A DNA stretch of 64,000 nucleotides from Dinoroseobacter sp034111085 (lineage in GTDB: Bacteria; Pseudomonadota; Alphaproteobacteria; Rhodobacterales; Rhodobacteraceae): NCBI GenBank assembly GCA_034111085.1, contig JAWUXZ010000020.1:1-64000 (forward strand), written 5' to 3'. A program made the translations under genes and the position numbers. A model generated the notes under the pieces. It saw only the letters and a program-made list of their open reading frames with translations. It did no database searches and was not told the DNA's origin. Within the stretch, counting starts at the first letter, position 1. Every line of letters begins with the position of its first letter. This document shows positions 52,423 through 60,787 of this stretch, one piece after another.

Positions 52423-52736
52423 CAGCGGTATAAATCCAATGAGAGTTCATTTATGAACGATGTGTTCACGAATTATGCCCCAAGCAGGTTGGTCCCGTCA
52501 AGGCAAAAGCCCAGCGCCCCCGTTTGCGACATTGCGTCGCGTTTGAGACAGACCTAGTCGCTTTTTCGCGCAGGCTATATCTATCGAAAGAAGGATCAGC
52601 GCATGGCAATAACCTGCAAGGTGGTCTTGGTGCATTACACCATAGGCGCAGCCCGTGGACGCGCGGCGCGCGGGGACCCAGCGCAAGACTAACATCGTCT
52701 TTCCCTGTACCAATCCCCTTCTAAGGTTATGCCCAC
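52423..52736. other. Divergent promoter region, hydrolase operon and mttB-like gene
   Basis: This gap has no supported gene. On the left is the GTTC operator. To the right a GGTG-CATTA-CACC hairpin and a GC-rich inverted stretch (CGCGCGGCGCGCG, about 52659-52671) lie in the leader of the mttB-like gene, whose ATG at 52737 has a weak AAGG upstream. No riboswitch class was recognised. Confidence 0.4.
52445..52467. promoter_or_regulatory. Candidate IclR 2 operator C (GTTC-N6-GAAC-N5-GTTC)
   Basis: GTTCATTTATGAAC (52445-52458) is an inverted repeat GTTC-N6-GAAC. It is followed after 5 bases by GTTC (52464-52467), exactly the layout of the site at 44910-44932. It is 22 bases upstream of the hydrolase start codon. 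Confidence 0.6.
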
Positions 52737-54278
52737 ATGAACGTTATTGCTCCTCGCCGCTCCGGCGGTCGTGCCGCCCGACGCGCAATCCGCGCTGCCC
52801 CCGTTGTCGACGCACTGCGCTCGATCCGTCCGGGGATGAGCGGCGGTTCCCTCAAAGTCCTCAGCCCCGAGCAAATTGACCAAATCCACGAGGCCGCGAT
52901 TGAGGCCCTAGAGACCATCGGTCTTGTCGATGCCCCCGAAAGTGGCATCGCCTACATGACTGGCGTAGGTGCCATCTTAGGCGAGGACGGACGTATCCGT
53001 TTCCCGCGCGCGGTGGTCGAGGAGGCGCTTGAGAAAAGCTGCAAGGACCTCACGCTTCACGGTCGCGATCCGCGCTACGACCTGCATTTGCTTGGCACGA
53101 AAGTCCATTACGGCACGGCAGGCGCTGCGGTGAATATGGTCGATGTCGAAGGGCGCAATTACCGCGATAGCACCGTCCAAGACCTGCATGACGCGTGCCG
53201 GATTTGCGATGTGCTCGACAACATCCATTTTGTGCAGCGCCCCATGGTGGCACGCGATATTCCCAACAACCGCGAGCTGGATCTGAATACGATCTATGCC
53301 TGCTGTTCGGGCACCAACAAACATATCGGCACCTCGTTCTCAGAGCCTGACTTTGTCACCCCCGCGCTAGAGCTGCTGCACATGATTGCGGGCGGCGAAG
53401 ACGCGTGGCGCGCGCGGCCCTTTGTCAGCAACTCTAACTGCTTTGTTGTGCCACCGATGAAATTTGCCACCGAGGCCTGTCAGGTGATGGAACGCTGCAT
53501 CGAAGGCGGGATGCCGGTGCTGCTTCTGAGCGCAGGCATGGCCGGGGCCACCGCGCCGTCGTCAATTGCAGGTGCGATTGTGCAGGCGACCGCCGAATGC
53601 CTCGCGGGCCTCGTCTATGTAAACGCCATCGCCCCCGGACATCCGGCGATCTTCGGGACATGGCCTTTCGGGCTTGATCTCCGCTCGGGTGCAATGACCG
53701 GCGGATCGGGCGAGCAGGCTTTGCTGTCTTCAGGTTGCGCGCAGATGCACCAACGTTACGGACTTCCCGGCGGTGCGGTTGGCGGGATCACCGATGCCAA
53801 GCTGCCGGACATGCAGGCTGGCTGGGAAGCAATGTGTTCCAACGTCATGGCAGGCCTGTCGGGACTGAACATGGTCTACGAGGCGGCTGGAATGCATGCG
53901 TCTTTGCTGGGCTTTTGCCACGAGTCGCTGATCCTGTCGGATGACCTTATCGGCCACGCCATGCGCTGCGTGCGCGGGATCGAAGTGAATGAAGAGACTA
54001 TGGCGCTCGATCAGATGCGGCAGGTCTGTATGGGCGGGCCGGGTCATTATCTGGGCACCAATCAGACCTTGGCGCGGATGCAGTCGGACTACGTCTATCC
54101 GTCGCTCGGGGATCGCACTTCGCCCAAGGAGTGGGTCGAGGTGGACAAGCCCGATCTGATCAAGAAGGCCATTGCGCGCAAAGAAGCCATCCTTGCCACC
54201 CAACCTGCTGCGAAGTTTGATCCGGCGGTTGATGCGGCGATCCGGGCGCAGTTCAATATTCATCTGCCCAGCACCTGA
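52737..54278 (+). CDS. Trimethylamine methyltransferase (MttB) family protein, non-pyrrolysine
   Basis: A 513-residue MttB-superfamily corrinoid-dependent methyltransferase homologue. Blocks such as LHEAAIEALETIGL-like (IHEAAIEALETIGL), NNRELDLNTIYAC, MPVLLLSAGMAGATAPSS, GSGEQALLSSGCAQM and GPGHYLGTNQTL fit the family. The frame runs through without an internal TAG, so it is not a pyrrolysine protein; such members demethylate betaines such as glycine betaine. No corrinoid protein lies here, so it depends on genes elsewhere. A BCCT transporter gene converges on it. Confidence 0.85.
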   Translation: MNVIAPRRSGGRAARRAIRAAPVVDALRSIRPGMSGGSLKVLSPEQIDQIHEAAIEALETIGLVDAPESGIAYMTGVGAILGEDGRIRFPRAVVEEALEKSCKDLTLHGRDPRYDLHLLGTKVHYGTAGAAVNMVDVEGRNYRDSTVQDLHDACRICDVLDNIHFVQRPMVARDIPNNRELDLNTIYACCSGTNKHIGTSFSEPDFVTPALELLHMIAGGEDAWRARPFVSNSNCFVVPPMKFATEACQVMERCIEGGMPVLLLSAGMAGATAPSSIAGAIVQATAECLAGLVYVNAIAPGHPAIFGTWPFGLDLRSGAMTGGSGEQALLSSGCAQMHQRYGLPGGAVGGITDAKLPDMQAGWEAMCSNVMAGLSGLNMVYEAAGMHASLLGFCHESLILSDDLIGHAMRCVRGIEVNEETMALDQMRQVCMGGPGHYLGTNQTLARMQSDYVYPSLGDRTSPKEWVEVDKPDLIKKAIARKEAILATQPAAKFDPAVDAAIRAQFNIHLPST

Positions 54279-54288
54279 GCAAAGAAAA

Positions 54289-54311
54289 GGGGCCGCACAA
54301 ATGGCGGCCCC
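54289..54311. terminator. Bidirectional terminator between mttB-like and BCCT genes
   Basis: GGGGCCGC (54289-54296) and GCGGCCCC (54304-54311) form a perfect 8-bp stem with a 7-base loop. On the minus strand it is followed by TTTTCTTTG, so it ends the BCCT transcript well; on the plus strand only a weak T-rich tail follows. Confidence 0.75.
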
Positions 54312-54337
54312 AATCTTAGGTCTATGGTAGCGCAGGC

Positions 54338-56020
54338 CTATTCGGCAGGCTGAGCACCCATTTCGTCATGGGTTACGGGAAGACCCTGCTTTTCACGACG
54401 GCCATCACGCCAGATCGCTTTCAGCAAGGAAATCCCCATCAGCACCATCACGAGGCTGAAGGGCAGTGCACCGATCACCATCGCGGTCTGAATGGCCCCA
54501 AGGCCGCCCGCCACAATTAACGCACCAACAACCAACGCCAGTGCCGCACCCCAGAACAGGATATGCGGACGCGCCTTCGGGCCTTCGTCTCCACCCGCGT
54601 TGATCGTATTGATGATCAAGACAGCCGAGTCAGCCGAAGTTACGAGGTAGGTCAAAAGCAAGACCACCACGATCAGCGACATAACCCACGCCATAGTCTC
54701 GCTCAGGATCACAGCGATCGTCGCAAAGAGCTGATCGGAAGCAGGCGCATCAAAGATTGCACCCTGAGCCACGCCGCTCAGTTCAAGATCAATCGCCGTG
54801 CCGCCAACGATGGCAAACCAGACGAAACACATGATCGACGGGATCACCAAAGCGCCCAGCACATACTCACGGATCGTGCGACCCTTAGAGATACGCGCAA
54901 GGAACACGCCCACAAACGGTGCAAACGCGATCCACCAAGCCCAGTAGAAGATGGACCAGCTACCCTGCCAGCCAGAGAGTTGTGACGCCTCAGACCCTTC
55001 GACGCCGTCACTGACCCAGACAGTCATGATGTTGCCGGGGATAGAGATGATGTAGTCAAACATGCCCACGAACAGGGTCGACAGACCAAAGAAGGTCGAT
55101 CCGAATATGAGGAAGAACGCCAGCAGGAAGAAGCTGAGGCCCATGTTTATGTTCGACAGCCACTTGATGCCTTTGCCAACGCCGGACAGCGCCGACAACG
55201 TAGACGCGCCCATAATGACGATCAAAGCCACAATAATCGCGAGAGTGGACGTCTTCTGCCCACCATCAGCTGTTGCAGTGTAAAGCCAATCGCCAACGCC
55301 GATGCGCGACAGACCTGCCACGAACTGCTCAACGCCGAAGCCAAGGGTTTGCGAAACACCCAGCACGGTCGCAACCACGGCCACGATATCGACGATGTGA
55401 CCCACTGGACCGGACAAGGACTTGCCGAAAATCGGGGCAAGGGCGGACCGGATCGTCAAAGGCAAGCCGCGACGGTACGAAAAATAGGCCAAAGACAGAC
55501 CCACAATCGCGTAGGACGCCCAAGCAGCGAGCCCCCAATGCGTGAACGACCACACATAGGCCGCGCGCACGTTGTCCGCGTCGCCCCCAGTTGTGAGGCC
55601 TTGGATCACGTTGGGGTTGGTCTGCAAGTGATAGATCGGCTCAGCCGTTGCAAAGGTCAGCATACCAATACCGATACCGGCCCCGAACATCATCGAGAAC
55701 CACGAGAAATTGGAAAACTCCGGCTTGTCATCGGGCAAGCCCAGTTTCAGCCGTCCCGCAGCTGGCCATAGCGCCAGCACAAGGCAAAGCACGACATAAA
55801 AGGCCATCGCGTAGACATACCAGTAGTTGAAGCTGGAAAGGATGAAGCTGTTCATCGCGCCAAGAACCGTGCCCGCCTGTTCTGGGAACCCAACGGCCCA
55901 GACAATCAGCGCACCCACGAGAATCTTGGCGGTGATGGTAACATCTTTGGTGAAGCCTTTGTAAAAACCGCTTTCGGCGGTCTTAATAGGTAGCTCCGTT
56001 AATGGTGGTTTAATCGACAT
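54338..56020 (-). CDS. BCCT-family betaine/choline/carnitine transporter
   Basis: A 560-residue, 12-helix transporter. It has FGAGIGIGMLTFATAEPIYHL for the unwound helix of the binding site and WSIFYWAWWIAFAPFVGVFLARISKGRT, the aromatic box and BCCT signature. It imports a quaternary amine, probably glycine betaine or a relative, with sodium or protons, and its convergent partner is an MttB-type enzyme, so uptake for catabolism is likely. The C-terminal tail is short, unlike osmosensing BetP. GGGAGGGGG precedes the ATG. Confidence 0.93.
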   Translation of the reverse strand: MSIKPPLTELPIKTAESGFYKGFTKDVTITAKILVGALIVWAVGFPEQAGTVLGAMNSFILSSFNYWYVYAMAFYVVLCLVLALWPAAGRLKLGLPDDKPEFSNFSWFSMMFGAGIGIGMLTFATAEPIYHLQTNPNVIQGLTTGGDADNVRAAYVWSFTHWGLAAWASYAIVGLSLAYFSYRRGLPLTIRSALAPIFGKSLSGPVGHIVDIVAVVATVLGVSQTLGFGVEQFVAGLSRIGVGDWLYTATADGGQKTSTLAIIVALIVIMGASTLSALSGVGKGIKWLSNINMGLSFFLLAFFLIFGSTFFGLSTLFVGMFDYIISIPGNIMTVWVSDGVEGSEASQLSGWQGSWSIFYWAWWIAFAPFVGVFLARISKGRTIREYVLGALVIPSIMCFVWFAIVGGTAIDLELSGVAQGAIFDAPASDQLFATIAVILSETMAWVMSLIVVVLLLTYLVTSADSAVLIINTINAGGDEGPKARPHILFWGAALALVVGALIVAGGLGAIQTAMVIGALPFSLVMVLMGISLLKAIWRDGRREKQGLPVTHDEMGAQPAE

Positions 56021-56377
56021 TCTGTCCCCCTCCCTCGGGGCTGAGCGGTTTTATTTCCGCTCTGTTCTGGTGGCTTTTCCACCTTGGTCCGGACTGCGCG
56101 TCCCACCTCTTTCAGATGGTTTTTTCGTCTGCGCATCCTCTCAACCAAAATAAGATCAATTTGACGCTCTATTAACAGTAAGCGAAATTTCGCGCATCGC
56201 CAACCCTAAGCCGGCGCCAGTCTTTTAACGGGCGTTAGGCGACACATCCGGGCAGTTTTCGACACGGACCACCTGTTTGTTCACGACGGAACGGCGGGTT
56301 TGGGTCCATTCCCCCTCGCCTTCCCACACCTGCGCCGCCATGTTGCAGACAGCAATTTCCAGCGCCGGAGCGACCCC
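56021..56377. promoter_or_regulatory. Structured leader and promoter region of the BCCT gene
   Basis: On the minus strand the leader holds a GAGCGG/CCGCTC hairpin (56043-56062), a GGTGG/CCACC hairpin (56069-56083) and a GTCCGGAC palindrome (56087-56094) just before the ribosome binding site. Further up, GCGAAATTTCGC (56182-56193) is a perfect 12-base palindrome, a possible operator. No known riboswitch was recognised. The plus-strand end holds the promoter of the dehydrogenase gene at 56378. Confidence 0.45.
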
Positions 56378-57460
56378 ATGACAATTCCCTCAACAATGAC
56401 CGCGATGGTGACGATGGGGCATGGCGGCCCTGAAAAGATGGAACTTCACCATGACTGGCCTGTCCCGCATCCCGCGCCGGGCGAGGTGCTGGTCCGCGTT
56501 GGGGCCTGCGGGCTGAACAACACAGACGTAAACACCCGCGTTGGATGGTATTCCAAGGCGGTGACCCAAGCCACCAGCGGTGACGGGTTCGACACCGATA
56601 GCGACGAAGATCCGTCATGGGGTGCGGCCCCCATCGGTTTCCCTCGCATCCAAGGCGCAGATGTGTGCGGTCAGATCGTGGCCGTGGGAGCAGGCGTAGA
56701 TGCCGGGCGTACCGGCCAGCGCATTATCGGCGACACTTGGCTACGCGATGCGGATGATCCGGGCGATATAAACAAGACCGGCTATCTCGGGTCCGAGCGT
56801 GACGGCGGCTTTGCCCAGTTCACGACGATGCCGTCGGTCAATGCGATTGCGATCACCTCAACCTTGTCAGATGCCGAGTTGGCGACTTTTTCATGCTCGT
56901 CTTCGACCGCTGAAGGGATGCTCGTGCGCGCGGGCGTCACTGGCGCTGATACGGTGCTGGTGCCGGGAGCCTCGGGCGGGGTTGGCAGCGCGTTGGTGCA
57001 ATTGGCCAAGCGGCGCGGGGCGCGAGTGATCGCATTGGCGTCCGAGGCCAAACATGCCGATGTGCTTGCACTCGGGGCCGACCGGGTATTGCCGCGCGCA
57101 CCTGAAGACCTGCGAGCCGCTTTGGGCGACGAGAAGATAACCGTTCTCGCAGATGTTGTCGGCGGAGAGTATTGGCCAACACTGCTAGAGATAATTGAGC
57201 GCGGCGGGCGGCTGACCACCTCAGGCGCAATTGCCGGACCTATTGTGGCACTCGATTTGCGCACGCTGTATTTGCGCGACCTGACCTTCACCGGATCAAC
57301 CGTAATCGCCCCAGAGGTGTTCCAAAACCTCGTGCGTTATATAGAGGCCGGCGAAATCCGCCCCGCGCTGGCTGCCACTTATCCGCTGGCCGAGCTGCAC
57401 GCCGCGCAAACCGTGTTCATCGACAAGAAACACACCGGTAATATCGTCGTTGTGCCGTGA
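56378..57460 (+). CDS. Zinc-type alcohol dehydrogenase family (MDR) oxidoreductase
   Basis: A 360-residue medium-chain dehydrogenase. The GroES-like domain has APGEVLVRVGACGLNNTDVNTR and IQGADVCGQIVAVG; the Rossmann domain has TVLVPGASGGVGSALVQLAKRRGARV. Zinc ligands are not clear, so a quinone- or enone-reductase-like member is possible. GGAG precedes the ATG at 56378 and the extra N-terminus of the longer frame is not family-like. The GTGA overlap couples it to the DUF1801 gene. Confidence 0.87.
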   Translation: MTIPSTMTAMVTMGHGGPEKMELHHDWPVPHPAPGEVLVRVGACGLNNTDVNTRVGWYSKAVTQATSGDGFDTDSDEDPSWGAAPIGFPRIQGADVCGQIVAVGAGVDAGRTGQRIIGDTWLRDADDPGDINKTGYLGSERDGGFAQFTTMPSVNAIAITSTLSDAELATFSCSSSTAEGMLVRAGVTGADTVLVPGASGGVGSALVQLAKRRGARVIALASEAKHADVLALGADRVLPRAPEDLRAALGDEKITVLADVVGGEYWPTLLEIIERGGRLTTSGAIAGPIVALDLRTLYLRDLTFTGSTVIAPEVFQNLVRYIEAGEIRPALAATYPLAELHAAQTVFIDKKHTGNIVVVP

Positions 57461-57834
57461 TTGCAGCCGTCCTTGCGGGCTATCCTGAGGCAGCGCGCGC
57501 ACAAGCAAATCGGCTCGCCACCCTGATCCGTCATGAAGCCGCGCGCATAGATGTCGGCCCGCTGACCGAGACCCTCAAATGGGGCGAGCCTGCGTTTCTG
57601 ACCGAGGCGACAAAATCCGGCACCACGATCCGCATGGCGTGGAAGCCCAAAGCGCCGGACGTTCTGCAGATGCTCGTTGGGTGCCAAACAAGCCTCGTTG
57701 ATACGTGGCGCGACCGATTTCCCGAGCTGCGCTATGCAGGCAACCGCGCGGTTTTACTGGCGCTCGATGCGCCCTTGCCCGAGGATGCGGTGCGGTCGTG
57801 CATCGCGCTCGCCCTCACCTACCACCGGCGCTAA
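57457..57834 (+). CDS. DUF1801 domain protein
   Basis: A 125-residue protein with the YdhG/DUF1801 pattern: ETLKWGEPAFLTEATKSGTTIRMAWK in the core and a final RSCIALALTYHR helix. The fold resembles small iron-responsive or phosphate-binding beta proteins, with no settled function. The GTG start lies inside the dehydrogenase stop (GTGA). Its 3' end overlaps the convergent AbrB-type gene by 20 bases. Confidence 0.8.
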   Translation: MIAAVLAGYPEAARAQANRLATLIRHEAARIDVGPLTETLKWGEPAFLTEATKSGTTIRMAWKPKAPDVLQMLVGCQTSLVDTWRDRFPELRYAGNRAVLLALDAPLPEDAVRSCIALALTYHRR

Positions 57835-58852
57835 TGCGCGCCATCAACACTGGCACCAACACCGACAGGATCGCCAAACGAATAACGTGATGCGTCGCCA
57901 CAAAAGTCGGGTCTAGGCCCAGTTGAACGGCAATCGCGGCCATTGCCTCTACTCCGCCGGGCGCGAAGGCCACGATCAGCAGCGCGGGCGAGACGCCAAG
58001 CACGCCAAATGCCAAACCCACACCGATCGCCGCGCAGATCACCGTGATCGCCGTGACCGCACACCCCGCCGCCAGCACCTTGCGCAGCGCGCCTAAATCT
58101 TGGCCAGAGAACCTGCTGCCGATCAGCGCGCCCATCATCAGAAATGCAGCCGTGATCAGCGGGTCGGGCAAGCGTCCCGGCGTCAGCCCCGCGACATGGC
58201 CGACCGCGCTGAAAATCATGCCGCCCAGTAAGAAAGCTGCAGGCACATTCAGGCGGGTGAAAACCACGCTCAGAACCAGCGCGCCTGCGACCAAGATAGC
58301 GCCTGCCTGCACCCCCATGATCTCGGACGGCAACACTTGCAGGCCGGTTGCGCCAAAGATCCGCTCGACCAGCAAGGGCAGTGCGAGGGTCATGAAAAGC
58401 ACGCGAATGCTCTGGATCATGCCGACGACGGGGGTGTTTGCGCCCTTGTCGAGCGCAATGCTGAGCACAAAGCTCAGATGTCCGGGGGTCGAGGCGAGCG
58501 TTGCAGTGGTGCGGTCATAGCCAAACGCGCGCTCCATCAGATTGCGGCTAGCGATAAGCGCGACCAGCAAAGCCACCGCCATGATCGCAAGGCTCAGGGG
58601 CCATGTTGCTATGCCCGCAAGCGCCTCGCGGGTAACTCCGGTCCCGATGTTGATGCCGAGCGCGATAAAGCAGGTGTTGCGCAGCCAGACAGGGATCACC
58701 ACGTGCAGGCCCAACAGACCCGCGACCGAGACTGCCGCCGCCGATCCAGTTAAGGGTGCCGCCGGAAACCCAATCAGCCAAAACAGGCCTGCGCCCAGTG
58801 CGGCCACCAATGCGGTAAGCGCGATTGACCGCGCGGTCTCAATCGCCGTCAT
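57815..58852 (-). CDS. AbrB-type (ammonia monooxygenase-like) membrane protein
   Basis: A 345-residue protein with about 9-10 hydrophobic helices, made of two similar halves (GINIGTGVTREAL / GALIGSRFSGQDLGAL), the Abrb duplication-domain architecture. The product is a putative transporter; the old family name ammonia monooxygenase is not supported by experiment. The ATG at 58852 lies inside the citryl-CoA-lyase-like gene (14-base overlap), so it belongs to the tct operon and may export a product or help uptake. Confidence 0.82.
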   Translation of the reverse strand: MTAIETARSIALTALVAALGAGLFWLIGFPAAPLTGSAAAVSVAGLLGLHVVIPVWLRNTCFIALGINIGTGVTREALAGIATWPLSLAIMAVALLVALIASRNLMERAFGYDRTTATLASTPGHLSFVLSIALDKGANTPVVGMIQSIRVLFMTLALPLLVERIFGATGLQVLPSEIMGVQAGAILVAGALVLSVVFTRLNVPAAFLLGGMIFSAVGHVAGLTPGRLPDPLITAAFLMMGALIGSRFSGQDLGALRKVLAAGCAVTAITVICAAIGVGLAFGVLGVSPALLIVAFAPGGVEAMAAIAVQLGLDPTFVATHHVIRLAILSVLVPVLMARISAGGR

Positions 58853-59606
58853 AGGTCCATCTATAGTTGGGCGGCGTCGGTCCCTTGTTGCGCCCGCCTT
58901 GTTCTGTCTGCTCCCACGCATGGGCCAGTATCCCGACCGAGCGTGACAGGCAAAAAAGGCCGCGTGCCAGCGGTGGTGCAAAGCCCAATTCGGCGTAGAT
59001 CACAGCTGTGGCCCCGTCGATATTCATTGGAAGCGGCGTGCCCTTGCGCGCGCTGATCTCGGCCTCGATTGCCTCGCCGATCTCGGCAAAGCGCCCGTGG
59101 CAGATGCCAGCTTCCGCCGCCTCGCGCACAAGCGCCATCAAGCGCGGCGCACGTGGGTCGACAGGCTTGTGAAAGCGGTGGCCAAAGCCGGGGATGATTT
59201 TTCCGCGGGTCTCGCTCCAAGCGTCCAGCGCGTCCGGTAGCTTTCCGTCAAAGGCCGCTATGTGGTGATACAATTCCACCGCTTGCTCGCCCGCCCCGCC
59301 ATGGACATCGCCCAGCATGTTGACAGCACTCGCCATCGCATTGTTCAGGGGCAATCCGCAGGTCACAGCCATGCGCGCGGCCGCAATGCTTGGGGCTTGC
59401 GGGCCGTGATCGACCGCCGAGACCAATGCCGCCTCAAACAACCGTGCTTGGCCGTCGCTGGGCACATCACCGCGCAGCATCAGCCAGATCATTTGCGGGA
59501 ACGACACGTTGCCGATCAGGTCTTGGATGGGGTGGCCGCGCAGCGAAATCTTGCCCGGCTCCATCTCGATAATCGAGGTGCGCCACCAGTCCGATACATC
59601 ACTCAA
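58839..59606 (-). CDS. Citrate-synthase-family protein, citryl-CoA lyase type
   Basis: A 255-residue short citrate-synthase-fold protein. The expected triad is His102 (DVHGGAGEQAVEL), His143 (GFGHRFHK) and Asp197 (NIDGATAVIYAELGF). It lacks the long N-terminal region of citrate synthase, as in the citryl-CoA lyase module of ATP-citrate lyase and the stand-alone lyases. It would cleave a citryl-CoA-like thioester to acetyl-CoA and an oxoacid. Its start overlaps the CoA-transferase gene by 4 bases, a strong functional hint. Confidence 0.85.
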   Translation of the reverse strand: MSDVSDWWRTSIIEMEPGKISLRGHPIQDLIGNVSFPQMIWLMLRGDVPSDGQARLFEAALVSAVDHGPQAPSIAAARMAVTCGLPLNNAMASAVNMLGDVHGGAGEQAVELYHHIAAFDGKLPDALDAWSETRGKIIPGFGHRFHKPVDPRAPRLMALVREAAEAGICHGRFAEIGEAIEAEISARKGTPLPMNIDGATAVIYAELGFAPPLARGLFCLSRSVGILAHAWEQTEQGGRNKGPTPPNYRWTYDGD

Positions 59607-60787
59607 ATCACGCCCTCCGCTTGCAAGTTTGCCAGCGCATCCTCGTCCACACCTAGGCTTGCGTAAATGCGCGCATTGTCTTGGCCCAGCTCCGGTGGCG
59701 CGGTCGCCGCTTTCGGACGGGTGCCGTCGATAATAACCGGGGCGGCCAGCAATTCCAGATCGCCGTAGCTCGCCAGCAATTCGCGGTCGCGCACCTGCGG
59801 CTCAGATAAGATATCGCCAACGCTGAGCACAGGCCCCGTGGGCACCCCAAGCGCGGACAGTGCTTGCACCCAATGGGCGGCTGTCTTCGTCTTCAAGGAC
59901 GTTTCCAACGCGGCCCGCAGCGCATGGCGATTGCGTTTGCGGTCCTCGCGAGTGGCGTAGTCCGGGTCACTCAGCAAGTCATTGCGCCCCAAGTGCTGCG
60001 CCAGCGCCTGCCATTGCACGTCGCGGTTGGCGGCGATGTTGATCGGTTTGTCCGCCGTCGCAAACGTGCCCGATGGGGCGGAGGTGAAATTCTCGTTGCC
60101 CTGCGGTTTTGGGTCAACGCCCCCGATCAGGTGGTTCGACACAACCCAGCCCATCGACGACAACACCGCGTCGGTCATCGACACATCAAGGAATGCCCCG
60201 CGCGGCGACGCGTTCAGCGCTGAGGCAATCGCGAACGCCGCCGTCATACCGCCCATCGTATCGGCAAGCGGATAGCCAACACGCAGGGGTGCGCTTTGTG
60301 CATCGCCGGTCACGCTCATCACACCCGACACGCCTTGCACGATCTGGTCGTAAGCCGGGTTGTCCTTCCAAGGGCCGTCTTGTCCAAAGCCCGAGATTGC
60401 GCAGTAGATCAGCGCTGGATTGACGTCGCGCAGCACTTCATATCCCACCCCCAAGCGGTCCATCACGCCGGGGCGGTAGTTCTCGACCACCACATCGGCC
60501 CCCGCCACCATGCGCTTGAGCAGGTCTTTGCCAGCATTTGCCTTCAAATTCAGCGTCACCGATGCTTTGCCGGCATTCTGCGCCAGAAAGCTGATGCCCA
60601 TATTGGCGGCGGATCTGACCGGATCAGCGCCCAGCTGACGCGCCAAATCACCGGAACCGGGGCGCTCAACCTTCACGACCTCAGCCCCCATCAGGGCCAG
60701 TTGGTAACACGCGTAAGGCCCCGCCAGCACATTCGTCAGATCGAGAACGCGGACCCCCGAGAGGGGGCCAGCAGTCTTAGTCACCAT
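59603..60787 (-). CDS. CaiB/BaiF family III CoA-transferase
   Basis: A 394-residue type III CoA-transferase. It has VRVLDLTNVLAGPYACYQLALMGAEVVKVERP at the N-terminus and the catalytic Asp at about residue 176 in GYPLADTMGGMTAAFA. ENYRPGVMDRLGVG is also family-typical. It moves CoA from a donor such as succinyl-CoA onto a carboxylic acid, here probably the acid brought in by TctABC. The ATG at 60787 overlaps the tctA end by 11 bases. Confidence 0.92.
   Translation of the reverse strand: MVTKTAGPLSGVRVLDLTNVLAGPYACYQLALMGAEVVKVERPGSGDLARQLGADPVRSAANMGISFLAQNAGKASVTLNLKANAGKDLLKRMVAGADVVVENYRPGVMDRLGVGYEVLRDVNPALIYCAISGFGQDGPWKDNPAYDQIVQGVSGVMSVTGDAQSAPLRVGYPLADTMGGMTAAFAIASALNASPRGAFLDVSMTDAVLSSMGWVVSNHLIGGVDPKPQGNENFTSAPSGTFATADKPINIAANRDVQWQALAQHLGRNDLLSDPDYATREDRKRNRHALRAALETSLKTKTAAHWVQALSALGVPTGPVLSVGDILSEPQVRDRELLASYGDLELLAAPVIIDGTRPKAATAPPELGQDNARIYASLGVDEDALANLQAEGVI

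Noticed and set aside
52553..52736. SAM- or betaine-type riboswitch before the mttB-like gene
   Set aside because: There is one small hairpin and a GC-rich inverted stretch, but no conserved core of a known riboswitch class could be recognised.
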